From Tigriopus japonicus (Eukaryota > Arthropoda > Copepoda > Harpacticoida > Harpacticidae): DNA of 64,000 bases. This document shows positions 12,170 to 22,645 of the stretch, piece after piece (position 1 is the stretch's first letter; each line of letters starts with the position of its first letter). The DNA lies in NCBI GenBank assembly GCA_010645155.1, contig CM021317.1, positions 2,133,565 through 2,197,564 on the forward strand. The letters are read 5' to 3'. The notes beneath the pieces are model-generated. The model did not search any database and was not told the DNA's origin. It saw only the letters and a list, made by a program, of their open reading frames with translations. Made by a program: the position numbers and the translations under genes.

Positions 12170-13035
12170 GCCGCAGGTCAAATTTCCGATCGACTGTAGC
12201 ATCATGGGGTGGTCACTGCCACAGTTCAACAACTCAATGAGTCAGTGGCATGGCTGAGGATTAAATCAATCAATACCCTTCTTTCCCGTTGAAGTGGCTG
12301 TAGTGAACGAGCAGGTTAATTTCGTGATTAACTGTAGTGGTTCGTTGGGTCACCACCAGGTGTCGCGTGATCAAGTCAACAGCTCCCTCTAGCTTATTAG
12401 AGAGCTAAGATAGGAGCTGGATTGATCAAAATGCCCCTTTTTCAGACCAGATGACTCATACTAGAAGAATTATGTGACCAACTACAGTGGTTTGAGAGGT
12501 CACCACCAGGTGTCGCGTGATCGAATCAACGGTCCCTTTGAAGAAGTGAGGTTACCAGAGGTTGGATTGATCACATAGCCCAGAATTCATGACACTAAAG
12601 GAATTCTTAGAGGGGTTGTATGGCTCATACCAGAAGGAAGTGACAAACTATGGTGGCTTGGAATGTCACCGCCAGTTATGTGATCTATTTAACGGCTCCC
12701 TTGAAGAAGTGAGGTAATTAGGGGCTGGATTGATCACAATGTCCCTTTCTCATGGACAACTCTAGTGACACGAAATCTGAGACCAATTGTGGTGGCTTTG
12801 GAGGTCCCACCAGGTGTCATTATCTAATCAATAACTCTCTTTAGTAAGAAAGTTACCCAAGGGCATCAAGAGCTTGAAGGATCACAGAGCCTTCTTACTT
12901 AAGATTGGCTGAGAGGATGTGTCAGATGAAACAGTGATCAACTGTAGCAAAGGTAGTTTGAGAAGACACCACCAGATGACGGGGTCAACCAATAAATACA
13001 ACGTCAACACCCGGTGACGCGCCCATGGCGGAAAC
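12170..13035. repeat. ~150-bp degenerate tandem repeat, about six units
   Basis: Units start near 12190, 12331, 12481, 12647, 12785 and 12945. Shared blocks in order: CAACTGTAGTGG, GAGGTCACCACCAGGTGTC, GCGTGATC, AATCAACGGCTCCC, GAAGAAGTGAGGT and GGCTGGATTGATCAC. Spacing varies from 138 to 166 bp, so the array is old. It is clearly less AT-rich than its surroundings and has no conserved open frame. Confidence 0.8.
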
Positions 13036-13733
13036 CTCTCTAGGTAGAGGATTTTGGCTGTCAGATCTTAAATAAAGGGCAAATCTGTTTCCCCAAGAAA
13101 GAAGCCTTTTGGCCAAATGGTAGGCTTTTGGACCAACCCCTTCAGTAAAGGGGGATTGGTAGCGTCAATCAATGGCAGTTCTTAAACAAAAGGGTCAGAA
13201 TCGTTCCATTCCATGTGGATTTGTCGTGATCGTCGATATAACCTTTCAACCAATAGTCATAGCCCGTTCAAGAACCTCTTCTGAGAGACAACAATTGATG
13301 GGTAAAGGTTAGGGATAAGGTTTTGGGGATTTGGGGATGTGGTGGGAGTTTGTCGAGATACAGTTCCAGCAGCTTCTTCGTTTGTTGGTCGTTGTTGTTG
13401 TAGATGATTTTGACTTGATTTAAAGGATGGGGGTTTGGGGTTGTCTCTCGTTCTGGGAACAGGCGACCTTGGTTGTTGAAATGGGTATAGGGACAGTATC
13501 GACTGGATCCAGGACAGGTTTGATCTGAGAATTCCGAGACCAGTGGAGGTTACATGAATCTTATATTTGTTTTCCATGGTTGAATTGAAGATGGGAGGAT
13601 CGATAGAGGTCCGGCTTCCAATTTTCGGATTCATACACAAACACACATAAAGTCTGCTTCTTCTTCTTCATGGACCACATTCTTCTTTTACTTAAACACA
13701 TAATCTTGTACTTCAGGAGTCGAGTCTTCTGAG

Positions 13734-15068
13734 TTAACGGGCTTTAAGGTAAGAGTCCAATTCCTTGTCTAAATCTTCAGCGGTGGGTGTTGGGGTCTTC
13801 TTGGCCCCACCGCGTCCTCCTCGCTTGCCACCACGCCCACCAGCGGCTTTACCGGCTCCACCACGCCCAGCTCCGCGTTTGGGCTTCTCGACACGCCCTC
13901 CAGCTCCGCCCCCTGAGCGACGACGGTCGGTTCCTCGGATGCGTCGAGTCGGAGCACCGCCCATGGATCGACGAGGTGATGATCCGTTGGAGATTTCTGA
14001 TGAGGAACCCACCAATTGGATGCTCATGGGACGACCGTCCAATGGGACACCGTTGTATTGTTTCATGGCTGTAATAGAAAGAATACGTCATTTAGGAATG
14101 GCATTTTGTGACTCCTTTTTTGGGAAAATGAAGCAAGCTTTTCAAATACATTCATGGCAAGAAAAGTCACAAATAAACTCCAAAGTTGTCTTGACTTTTT
14201 TGTCCTCAGTATAAATCCAAACTTTTCGCTCTTTTATTAGGTCCATAATCATTAATGTGGCAGATGTACTGCGGAAAATTGCAAATGAATTACTCAAAAT
14301 AACCCTCATACCATCCTTAAAAATTCGAAGTCTTTTGACTCTTTTTATGTCCTGAAAACTAACTGTAGTTTTTGGAGCCAATTTTTTGTTAAAAGCACTA
14401 AGTGTTTCGTTTCATTCACTTCTTTACTTTGCTAGACTGTACTGAGTCGAATCAAATTTAAGAAGTAACCAAAAAAGGGCACCAAAACCTTAGAATCTGC
14501 CTACATATCTTCTCAACCAATTACCACATAATGCATCCGTTGAGCAAATAGTACCTGCTGGTTAGCTATTAACAGACTTTTTTTCCTGTAAAAACTCACC
14601 TTTAATGGCGTCAGCTTTGCGGTCAAACACCACATCTGCAGTGCCCAGAGAGCGTCCGGATCGATCATAGTGAACAGCGGCTTGCTTCAAGTGTCCGAAC
14701 TCAGAGAAGAGCTCTTGAATATCAGAGTCTGAGACGCCAAATTCCAGGTTTGACACAATCAATTTGGCTGGACCTGATGAAGTTGCCACTCCACCACGTC
14801 GAGGTCCATCGTACAGGTCATGTTTCCAGCTTCCGTCCGCATTTCCTCGAGTGTAAGGGCGCCCACCTGCGCGTCCTCCACCGCCAGCAGAGCGACGGGC
14901 GCCACCTGCGGACGCGCCTCCGCGCCCTCCTCGCCGAGGGGCGCCGCCTCCACGACTGCCGCGTCCGCCTCCGCGTGAGCGCCCACTAGATCCCCCGCGT
15001 CCTGCTCCGCGGGCAGGCTTGTTTTTCTTGATGATGTCATCAAGGGACATGTCAATTTTATCCGTCAT
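13734..15068 (-). CDS. ALYREF: ALYREF/THO4 mRNA export adaptor, RGG-rich
   Basis: TREX-complex RNA-binding adaptor in the nucleus. Exons 14600-15068 and 13734-14068 join in phase 1, giving 267 residues. Order of parts: UAP56-binding motif [15 protein letters not shown] (3-17), an Arg-Gly-rich block (~19-75), an RRM at ~105-180 with LIVSNL and GTADVVFD, the sequence [15 protein letters not shown] across the splice junction, a second Arg-Gly block, and a C-terminal UAP56-binding helix [12 protein letters not shown]. This is the standard ALYREF layout and length. The RGG blocks make it much more GC-rich than the window, which also creates spurious open frames on both strands. The frame is open upstream of 15068, but the ATG before the conserved motif fits the family. 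Confidence 0.95.
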
Positions 15069-16685
15069 GATTGGGGATTTGAGTGTGTTTGCGTTTGTGA
15101 GAGGGAAAGTATTTGAAAGGCTGGAATTGAGAAAGGCACACATTGATTTTCTGGGGTTGAAACGTGGCTTCTTTTCAATCAAGACCTGGCTATTGATTTT
15201 TGAAGTAACAAATGGCTGACTAAACTCGTTTGAAGTGCAAAGCTTCTTTTTGTATTCAGTATACTTTAGGATGAATTGGATTATTATTTTACCTAGGAGA
15301 TCAAAATAGTGATCTGACTCTTTTCTCATGACATTTAAAATAAAGAATGTAAATGGTTGATAAAACACATTTGCAGAACAAGGCCTGTTTTTAACTGATA
15401 TCAAGGGCTCGGATAAAGTTGCTAAATGCAGAACTGCAACTTTAAGCCAAGAAAAACAGCAATTTTACCCTTGCCCTATTTAAATCCTTGCCGCCAGTAG
15501 AGGGCATGGGTTTATACAATTGCAGTATTGCTCCTTGGGGGATACTTTTCGTGAGAAAATGCTGTTGTTTTCATGAAATCGTTTTTGTGCGCACTAAAGT
15601 GATTTGAAAATACTGGCTATTTAGCCGATAACTGTCCATGTGCATTAAAAAGGGGAAATAATTCAATTTGAAAAGGTCAATGATGTTTGGACAATAAAAT
15701 AAGAACTTACCACTTATGAACTAGCACCAGTTGACAGTTTGAGCGACGAAACAAAACAGATTCTAAAACTCAAATTTCCCTAAAAGGGGATGCCCAATAA
15801 CTACGCCGGCCAGCTAATCCCTAGAGGATGTGGCATTTTAGCTCACGTGCAGGCGAGCCAAACAAAATGCAAGGCGTCACGTTTGGTATGGTCACAAACT
15901 AAAACCAATCTGACAGAAAACGAACCCTTTTTCCTCCAATTGATATTCACGAGTCTCCAGTTCGACTAATAGGGGAATTTTACATCTATTTCAGCCAGCA
16001 TACCAAGGCCTAACAAAAGTTAACGACTTACTTCTATCGATAAATTTACACAGGTGTGGAATATAATGCTCAAACAATTTCGTTGGATTTGACGTGTCAA
16101 AAAACTTAGATGAATATGGAAGGAAATCATTAAATTTTCGTAGAATTGAAAGAAATTTCAGCAAAGTAAATGAACAATAAGGATTTAAAGTGCTTAAATT
16201 CCTAGTCAATAACAACCGTCACAGCCACACACATAAAATCAAATACAACGGCAATCTTCCATTAATATCTATGATATGAATAACAGGGCACAACTTCTAT
16301 TGATTGCACCATTTTCCCTTTTAGAAAGCTAATTCAAAGGGAAAATTTGCAAGAAGATCAAACTAACAGAAATAAATGACACCAAACGTTGTTCGTTGCA
16401 CTCGAAAATAAGCAATTTTTAATGACGAGGTAGATAACGTCTTCACACAAAAAATGGCGTCTCTGCTTTCTGTACAGGCTCAAACTAAAATCGCTCAAAG
16501 ACCCTCAAATTCCCTCGAATCCTTAAATTTCAAACATAAATCCGCATCTATTCAATCTAAACAACATCGTGAACATACGTAAACTTTAAAATCTAACCAA
16601 TTTTATGTGGATATTTGACATTTAACTTACCGGGTGTGGAGCTTCTGCGGGGCGTTGATTCACTGAGCGTTCGTTAACTGAGCAA
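15069..16685 (-). other. 5'UTR of ALYREF with ~1.5-kb intron
   Basis: A likely leader exon at about 16632-16685 ends CCCG|GTAAGTTAA (donor at 16629-16630). The proposed acceptor is CAATTCCAG at 15121-15122, leaving 52 leader bases before the ATG. The leader begins CTCAGTTAACGAACGCTCAG, resembling the start of the paralog's leader near 5170. I see no coding sequence inside the intron. The acceptor position is less certain than the donor. Confidence 0.5.
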
Positions 16686-17908
16686 AAGGAAAGAATGGCG
16701 CGTTAAGGAAGCAAGAGTGGCCAAGATCAGGATACATAATTCATCATTTGTAGTCAATTTTGAAGCTATTAACTACTTAAAAGCATAACGCATATGTTTA
16801 AGGTCGTATTTTGAAGGGAAATATTTGATATTTGTCATGTAATAAGGCGGGAAATTGGTTTGCTACGGGATTGATTGGGCGAGGTTTGGTCACTCTGAAT
16901 AGAAGGTGGCGTCATTGACAAAGTTCGTGTGGAAGAGAGATTTGTAATGAAGGTAATGTTGAAGGATGTTTGTACAATCTACTCCTGATTTTTGTCATTG
17001 ATGGGATTGAGATGGATGCATAAAGGGATTTATGATAGAATAGGGTAAAAGCAAAGAAAATGGATGGTCTGCCTATTTAGCCTAAAAGTGATTTTATGCC
17101 CTGCCTGCCCAAACCTTTTGAAGAACCAGGGACGCTGAAACACTGGAAACAGGAACCAAGAAAGCAAATGCCATTGTTTGGCTTCATGGTATTGATGTAG
17201 GTTAAATCTTAGGCTTACTTGTATAGTATAGTAAATCTAGTAGTAAATGGGCAAAGATTGTCCATGATTGCATAATTAATAGCACTTTTTACCTTACTAA
17301 AAAACAACCTATTGTGAGAGAACCAAATTAAACGTAACCTGCGTGAAATACAAAGGATTAAAGTTCATGCAAAAAATCAGATTCAAACGTTTCATAGCCA
17401 TTTTATCAAAAAAGGCACACTCCTTCAAATTCTAGACAATAAATGAAAGATATTTGCTCTGATTTACATTATTTTTCAGCATGTGAACGATATTTTACCT
17501 GCCAACAAAACGATTTTAATGCTCTTGAGAATCATGAAGTAAATGTCTGTTTGGGATATTGAAAATCCCTTCGTAATCCGAGCTTTTCTCCTAAGGCTTC
17601 TAAACTAACGACTTTGTTTGATACATTTGTCAACTTTGCAGTTCTTCAAGAACTCACTTTGCATTCAAAATGTGCAAACTAATTTACTCATACAACCTCA
17701 TCATATTTATTTTTCCTTGTCTTTGACTGAATATGGCATACGAATGTTCGAAAAGCGAATTTCTCCTTCCTCCCATGTTTAATGTGACAATAATATTTTT
17801 TTTTAAATCATGGCAACCCTGGATTTTGTTCACGCAATCAAGGACCTTTAAAAAATGGATCAGTCACATATGCTCATTTCTCTCTCAATAAAACGATAAC
17901 CCATGAAG
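16686..17908. other. promoter side of ALYREF and spacer
   Basis: 16690-16930 is the probable upstream region of the ALYREF gene; it holds GGCGTCATTGAC and no obvious TATA box. The remainder is AT-rich with no gene, RNA or repeat I can support. Confidence 0.4.
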
Positions 17909-18093
17909 TTAAGCTTTACAAATAGTTAATAATTCGCTTGATGATTCGATTACAATTGTGATCTGATCCTTTTCCACGCTCAGTTGGGCATTGTGTTGAT
18001 TTCTTTTACGGGATATCATGTCCATTGGGTTTCTAAATCCAGGAATGTGTTCGTTTTCGCCATTTTCTATCAGCTGAAGCAGGGCCGCCAAAG
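17909..18093 (-). CDS. possible terminal exon, unknown protein
   Basis: A TTTTGTAG acceptor (18094-18095) is followed by an open frame to a TAA stop at 17909. The peptide includes LIENGENEHIPGFRNPMD, then a basic stretch and QITIVIESSSELLTI. Its composition looks protein-like, and an IPG-centred segment of this kind occurs in small PEX14-related proteins, but I cannot assign it. No upstream exon was located. It could be chance. Confidence 0.3.
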
Positions 18094-18872
18094 CTACAAA
18101 AGACTTACCAAATTATGGTATTTGGCTAAATAATTATCATATCTTAAAAATATGTTCCTTCATGGTCGTTAAAAGTTTTGATACTTGATTTTCAGAGAAA
18201 ATGTTTCTTTATTTTCTTGTTGCGTTCCTGGGACTAAAACTTATTTTTCTTTGGCCAAAAGAGTACCGAATGTCAGCCTAAATTTAGTTTTAATATAAAC
18301 ACTGCGGTCTTGAAACACGTTATTGAAATATGAATAAATAAATCTGCCATTTCCGATCTGATTTTTATGTCATCGCATAAAAAGTGAAAAATATCCCTTT
18401 TTGTTTTCCTCCTTAAATGCTTCAAACTTTCAAAGTTTTATTCACAATTTTTAGCCACTGTGTTTGTAAGTAAAATTATTTACTAAAATAATTTGTTAGA
18501 ATTATTTGAAAATCAATTTGAAAAAGTTAAAATATTATGATGTTATGCCTGAAAACAGAAACAGACCCTTTACATGTTGGATCACGATTTCTCATCTCAT
18601 CAAGTTTTCCTATTCTCCATTTCTAAAAAGTTTCTCCAAGTTTTAATTCTAATAAATTCAGCTTCTTTTTTTTCTATACCATACAAAATCAAAGTTGGAA
18701 AAGCTGCCACTCTTCATTTCATCTGGTCACACAAGATTGGCTTGATTTTAAATTTTCAAAAATAAATCATTGACTTTTTTCGCACCTCGGAATTTTATAT
18801 ATGTTGCTTTCCTATTATTTAATTAAATCAAAAAGCTTAGCGCTGTGCGGATAAGATAATTGAGGACAAACC

Positions 18873-18930
18873 AATTCAGCTGGGGTTTTGGGGTCAAGAT
18901 GGCTAGTGATGGGTCAGAACTTGGGCTTGG
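18873..18930. mobile_element. fragment of the 271-bp inverted-repeat element
   Basis: It matches the left terminal region of the elements at 29123 and 39383 (AATTCAGCTGGGG, TGGCTAG, GATGGGTCAGAACT) with several mismatches. The matching right end is not evident, so this is a decayed or truncated copy. Confidence 0.65.
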
Positions 18931-19006
18931 ATGAGGAAAAATTTATCTTTTGTCTTGATTAACAACAACAAAAATGTTTATTAAACTTGGAAATCTTTAG
19001 CAGTCT

Positions 19007-19199
19007 TCATTTACTTTGTTTGACATATCCCTTGACAATTGTGGCTCCCAGTCCCAACCCCAAATCCCCAATTGCATTGGTTTGTCCGCACTCAAGAACT
19101 TTATGGGAAAGTAGTGTCAACTCCATCATGTTGTTTGGCTTTTTTGAAGCTTTTTTGTTGTTATTGTCGCCACTGTCGATCAGGATGTTCAACTTAAAG
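19007..19199 (-). CDS. possible exon, cyclodeaminase-like fragment
   Basis: An open frame after an acceptor-like TTTAAG, ending at TGA or at an internal GTAAAT donor near 19011. The segment VLECGQTNAIGDLGLGLGAT followed by IVKGYV resembles the C-terminal G-N-x-N-A-x-S-D-x-G-x-G-A pattern of formiminotransferase cyclodeaminases and bacterial methenyl-THF cyclohydrolases. The following N-V-x-I-N-L block of that family is not visible nearby. It lies head-to-head with the ATP synthase gene. It could be a real exon, a relic or chance. Confidence 0.35.
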
Positions 19200-19577
19200 G
19201 AATTTTGATTTTGCCATCAACTTATGCAGATCATGTCAATAAGAATTGACATCACAAAATAAGATGTGTTCAAGCCCTTGCTTGAATATTTTAGCTGGCT
19301 GCATTTTTTTTCTTTTCCACTTTGTTCGGCTTTTTTAAACCACTGTAGCCAGTATTCTGATGACACTTCTTTCCCATGAGCTTCTGTAGTCCGCACTAAT
19401 CCATTCTGACCATAATTTCTGACCCCAATTCACATCTCTACCCTGTGTAGTCCACTCCACTTCAGCTGCTTACTTTTCATTCCCAGTCAGTTCATGCCCT
19501 TCTGTTCTGTTCTGACCGAGCGGAATCGGTAGAAGTGGTGTCTCACTCAGAAGTTCTCCTTCGGTATTAATCTCACT

Positions 19578-20779
19578 ATGAGTGGAACCATTGATTTGGG
19601 TCCGGCCAATCCTCGGATTTCTCCCTTGATCAAGTTGTCCCGATGGACGTTTTTGGTCGGAGGAATCATGTGGGGCCTTCATAGGTGGGTAGTTTCTATG
19701 TAAAACTCCATTAAAAAGACGGTTTATTGAGTTGGATGGATTATGTATTGAGTACATAGTAGGCCAGGCCATATGCTTTGTTTGGGGATGCATCCTTCAT
19801 TCAAGCATACTTCTTTCTCCCGTTTTGGGCTTCTCAGGCTTCTTCAACTTCTACATAATAGATTTTGAACTGAAAATTGCGTTAGAAAATGCTCTAACAG
19901 AGTTTCTGAATGTCTTTTATACTAATATACATAAAAACAGAGTTGAAATGGGCTGAAAATCAAGAGTAAAAGCACTTCCTAGGCCTCTTGAGGTTTGTGG
20001 CAAAACAGTATGATAAAACTATCAATTAACAGTAAATGGGGAAAACGAGTAAAAACATGCTGAAGTCATTTCTTTGTTATTAATCTATTCCTGAATCGTT
20101 TTACTCTAAACCCCGAATGTGTGCCCAAAGAGTATTTTGAGAAGGTCTTATCACGATAATTTTTAGTTTTTATCGTTCATATTGACCAGGGATCGGCAAA
20201 CGGTGGGCCGCGGCCCTCATGTGGGCCCAAGGGTGGTCGTTGGTGGGCCCAGGCGTTATGGGGAAACTACAAAATAGTGGGCCCGCGAGCCATCCATAGT
20301 ACTGTTCTCGTGGGCCCCAAGCTCTTTGATCGTTAATTTGTGGGCCCCTGGACCTACCAACGTCTGCTTTGTGGGCCCTTGACATCATGTAGCCAATTTG
20401 GTGGGCCTTGACCTAAAAACGGTTGCCGACCCCTGATATAGACCATTGAAGGCCAATCAGATTGACCCAACAATACAAACGTGAATGAGTTTTTGGAGTT
20501 TGATCAATGGGACCCTAAGGTCCTATTGAATTTCTTTAATAAAATTTATCTTTGATAGAACAGAAACCCATGACATGTTCAGTTATGAAATCAGTTTGAT
20601 ATGTTGGTTTCTTCTTTTCCAGATATCGCGTGAATAAGGAGACCGAAGACGCTCACCGTGATTATGTGGCACTTATGAAGCCTCTTTGGGACGCTGAAGA
20701 GGGCGCCAAGAAGGCCAAGGCTATCAGAGAAGAGCTCCTCTATTTGGCCAAGGAAACTCAAACACCGGTGAGGAAGTAG
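19578..20779 (+). CDS. ATP5ME: mitochondrial ATP synthase subunit e, 2 exons
   Basis: Small inner-membrane subunit of the F1Fo ATP synthase, needed for dimer formation and cristae shape. Exons 19578-19684 and 20623-20779 join in phase 2 (H-R-Y-R), giving 87 residues; mammalian forms have about 70. After an N-terminal stretch comes ISPLIKLSRWTFLVGGIMWG, one membrane helix holding the GxxxG dimer motif (GIMWG), then YRVNKETEDAHRDY and a charged coiled-coil-like tail rich in Lys, Glu and Ala. The start fits: ATG in CACTATGAG context, with the family pattern PLI-x-RW close behind. The 938-bp intron carries a hAT-like MITE. Neither exon is long enough to be noticed by frame length alone. Confidence 0.9.
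20187..20435. mobile_element. 249-bp hAT-like MITE in ATP5ME intron
   Basis: The ends CAGGGATCGGCAAACGG and (complement of the right end) CAGGGGTCGGCAACCG form imperfect terminal repeats of hAT type. Flanks ATATTGAC (20179-20186) and ATATAGAC (20436-20443) are an 8-bp target duplication matching at 7 of 8. The interior is unusually GC-rich and carries six or seven GTGGGCC motifs. There is no coding capacity. Confidence 0.88.
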
Positions 20780-22645
20780 ACCAAAAGGAGTTGGACTACT
20801 GAATATCCTGGAGAGGAAGGATAGCGATGAGAAATTTTGATTTGGTTGGGTTCTTCTGCAAATGAGGCATGGCTTTTATTACGTTGACAACGTATTTAAA
20901 TTTTCAGCCCAGTGAAAAATTATGCCTCCTCCAAGCTATTTACTGAAAAGAGCGGAGATTTGGTAAAACATTTCCCCGAATTCATTCTCGGTAGGACTAC
21001 TGTGGAGAGCATAACTTTTGACTCTGACGTTCGATTAAGCTGAAAATTGAAGGAGCTTTTAAGATTAATTATTTTTTCAATTTTAAGCTTTTAAGAAAGA
21101 TTCTACCCAACATTAGCCAAGGTCTCATTGGCAGAAGAACGAAGTTGATTTCATTGTAGTGGAAATCATTATTACCAAGTTTGTCTCCCTCCCATTCCAG
21201 AAAATTTAGTGCTTCCTGTACAATAGTGTAAAAATGGGTTAGCTTCCAATATGATTTACACAATCCAGACCAACCTTGCCCAACTATCATAACATTTGAT
21301 CTTCGAACACAATGGGTTCCTAAGCAATTTTTTTCCTAGGAGTTGAGGGATTGAATCCGAATTGAGTCGATTTCACGGATAAGATGAAGATTTTTTTTCA
21401 AAGTAATAAAATTTTTCAAATAAGGCTTGACCTGATAGCCTTAGGCGACAGTCAAGTAAATTTCAAGTAAATTCTAGATGTCCGTGTCAAAGCCTAAAAT
21501 AACTCCAGATCGTATCCGTGATGGGACCAGATTATCTAGTTCAAAGAAATCATGATTTTAAGGAAAAGTCGTTTTGCTTTTTATCTGCTAGATATTTGAG
21601 CAAATTTTGTTTTAAATGGTGATGGATCGATAGGGTTCTAAACCGAAACCGAAAGCAGCTCAGAGTAAAATTATACACAATTTAAGTTTCAGAATTTTAG
21701 GGACCGAAAAAATCTTCCATTTTGTTTTCAAATTCCATTTTTTACAGTGTTTGTCTACTTTTTGTTTCGATAGGCAAAACCGAAACCGACATTTCGGCTG
21801 ACATCACTTTCGGTCCATCACTTGTTTTAAACAAAGTGAATACAAACTACATCACTTCAGATTGAAATTGCATACAAAACATTTATCAAATGTTCTTGTA
21901 GATCAGATTAATTTTTTATCCGTCAAAGGTGGTCGTCTTTAAAGGCCACATTTTAATCAAGTTCGTTCCATTCCGTTCATTTTCATCATCCCTCAAATAT
22001 TGACGCCAAAATAAACCATCTTGATACCATTTTTTCGTAGCTATATCCTCCTCCTTTCAGACTACTTAGTAGAAAAAAGAAAAAGTGGGAAAAATGTTTA
22101 CTTTTGTCAATAATAATCCACCCATTAATTATAGCGGTAGTTCTCGTATCCGTCATGGCTTTCAAAGCCTTCTTCACGTTAGTTCAATAACGAAAAACTA
22201 TATGTCGACCTAAAGAAGCTTCTGTATGTCGACCTACTTATGCCTTAAAATTTCGTTTTCAGATTCCACCCGACTTCTAATTCCACTACGACCATTAATC
22301 TACCATTTTGAAGTAGTCATCTATAATATATCTTTGAAGAAAACCAACAATCTCCAGTTCCTTCTTAAATATTTCGCTTCAGTTACGCCTGTGAACACAT
22401 CCGGATCTTTTACACTAGACCCTTTCACCATCCAGATTCGTGTTACCCAACCCCTCCATCTTTCATTGAGGAGCAATCCTTTTGAAGTCGCTATTTACCA
22501 TCCATCTCTGAATCGATTGTTTTCCTCAATAAACACGCTATTTAAGGGTCTCGTAAAATGTTGCCAATAAACATAGTTTCACGCGCCAAATCGTTTCAAC
22601 ATCCACTATTTATTCATACAAAATCAACAACGACAGGGATAATTC
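20780..22645. other. intergenic, no gene recognised
   Basis: The first part is probably the 3'UTR of ATP5ME. A plus-strand frame at 22226-22570 (114 codons) has no motif and is probably chance. No repeat or RNA gene seen. Confidence 0.45.

Noticed and set aside
13257..13646. 129-codon Pro/Ser-rich minus-strand frame
   Set aside because: Directly downstream of the ALYREF stop with no acceptor or domain; more likely 3'UTR or spacer.
13765..15055. Several long open frames antisense or out of frame to the ALYREF gene
   Set aside because: Produced by the GC-rich Arg-Gly codon runs; only the frame with the RRM and UAP56-binding motifs is coherent.
22226..22570. 114-codon plus-strand frame with a weak internal repeat
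   Set aside because: No signal or domain; low-complexity hydrophobic and basic composition typical of random AT-rich frames.
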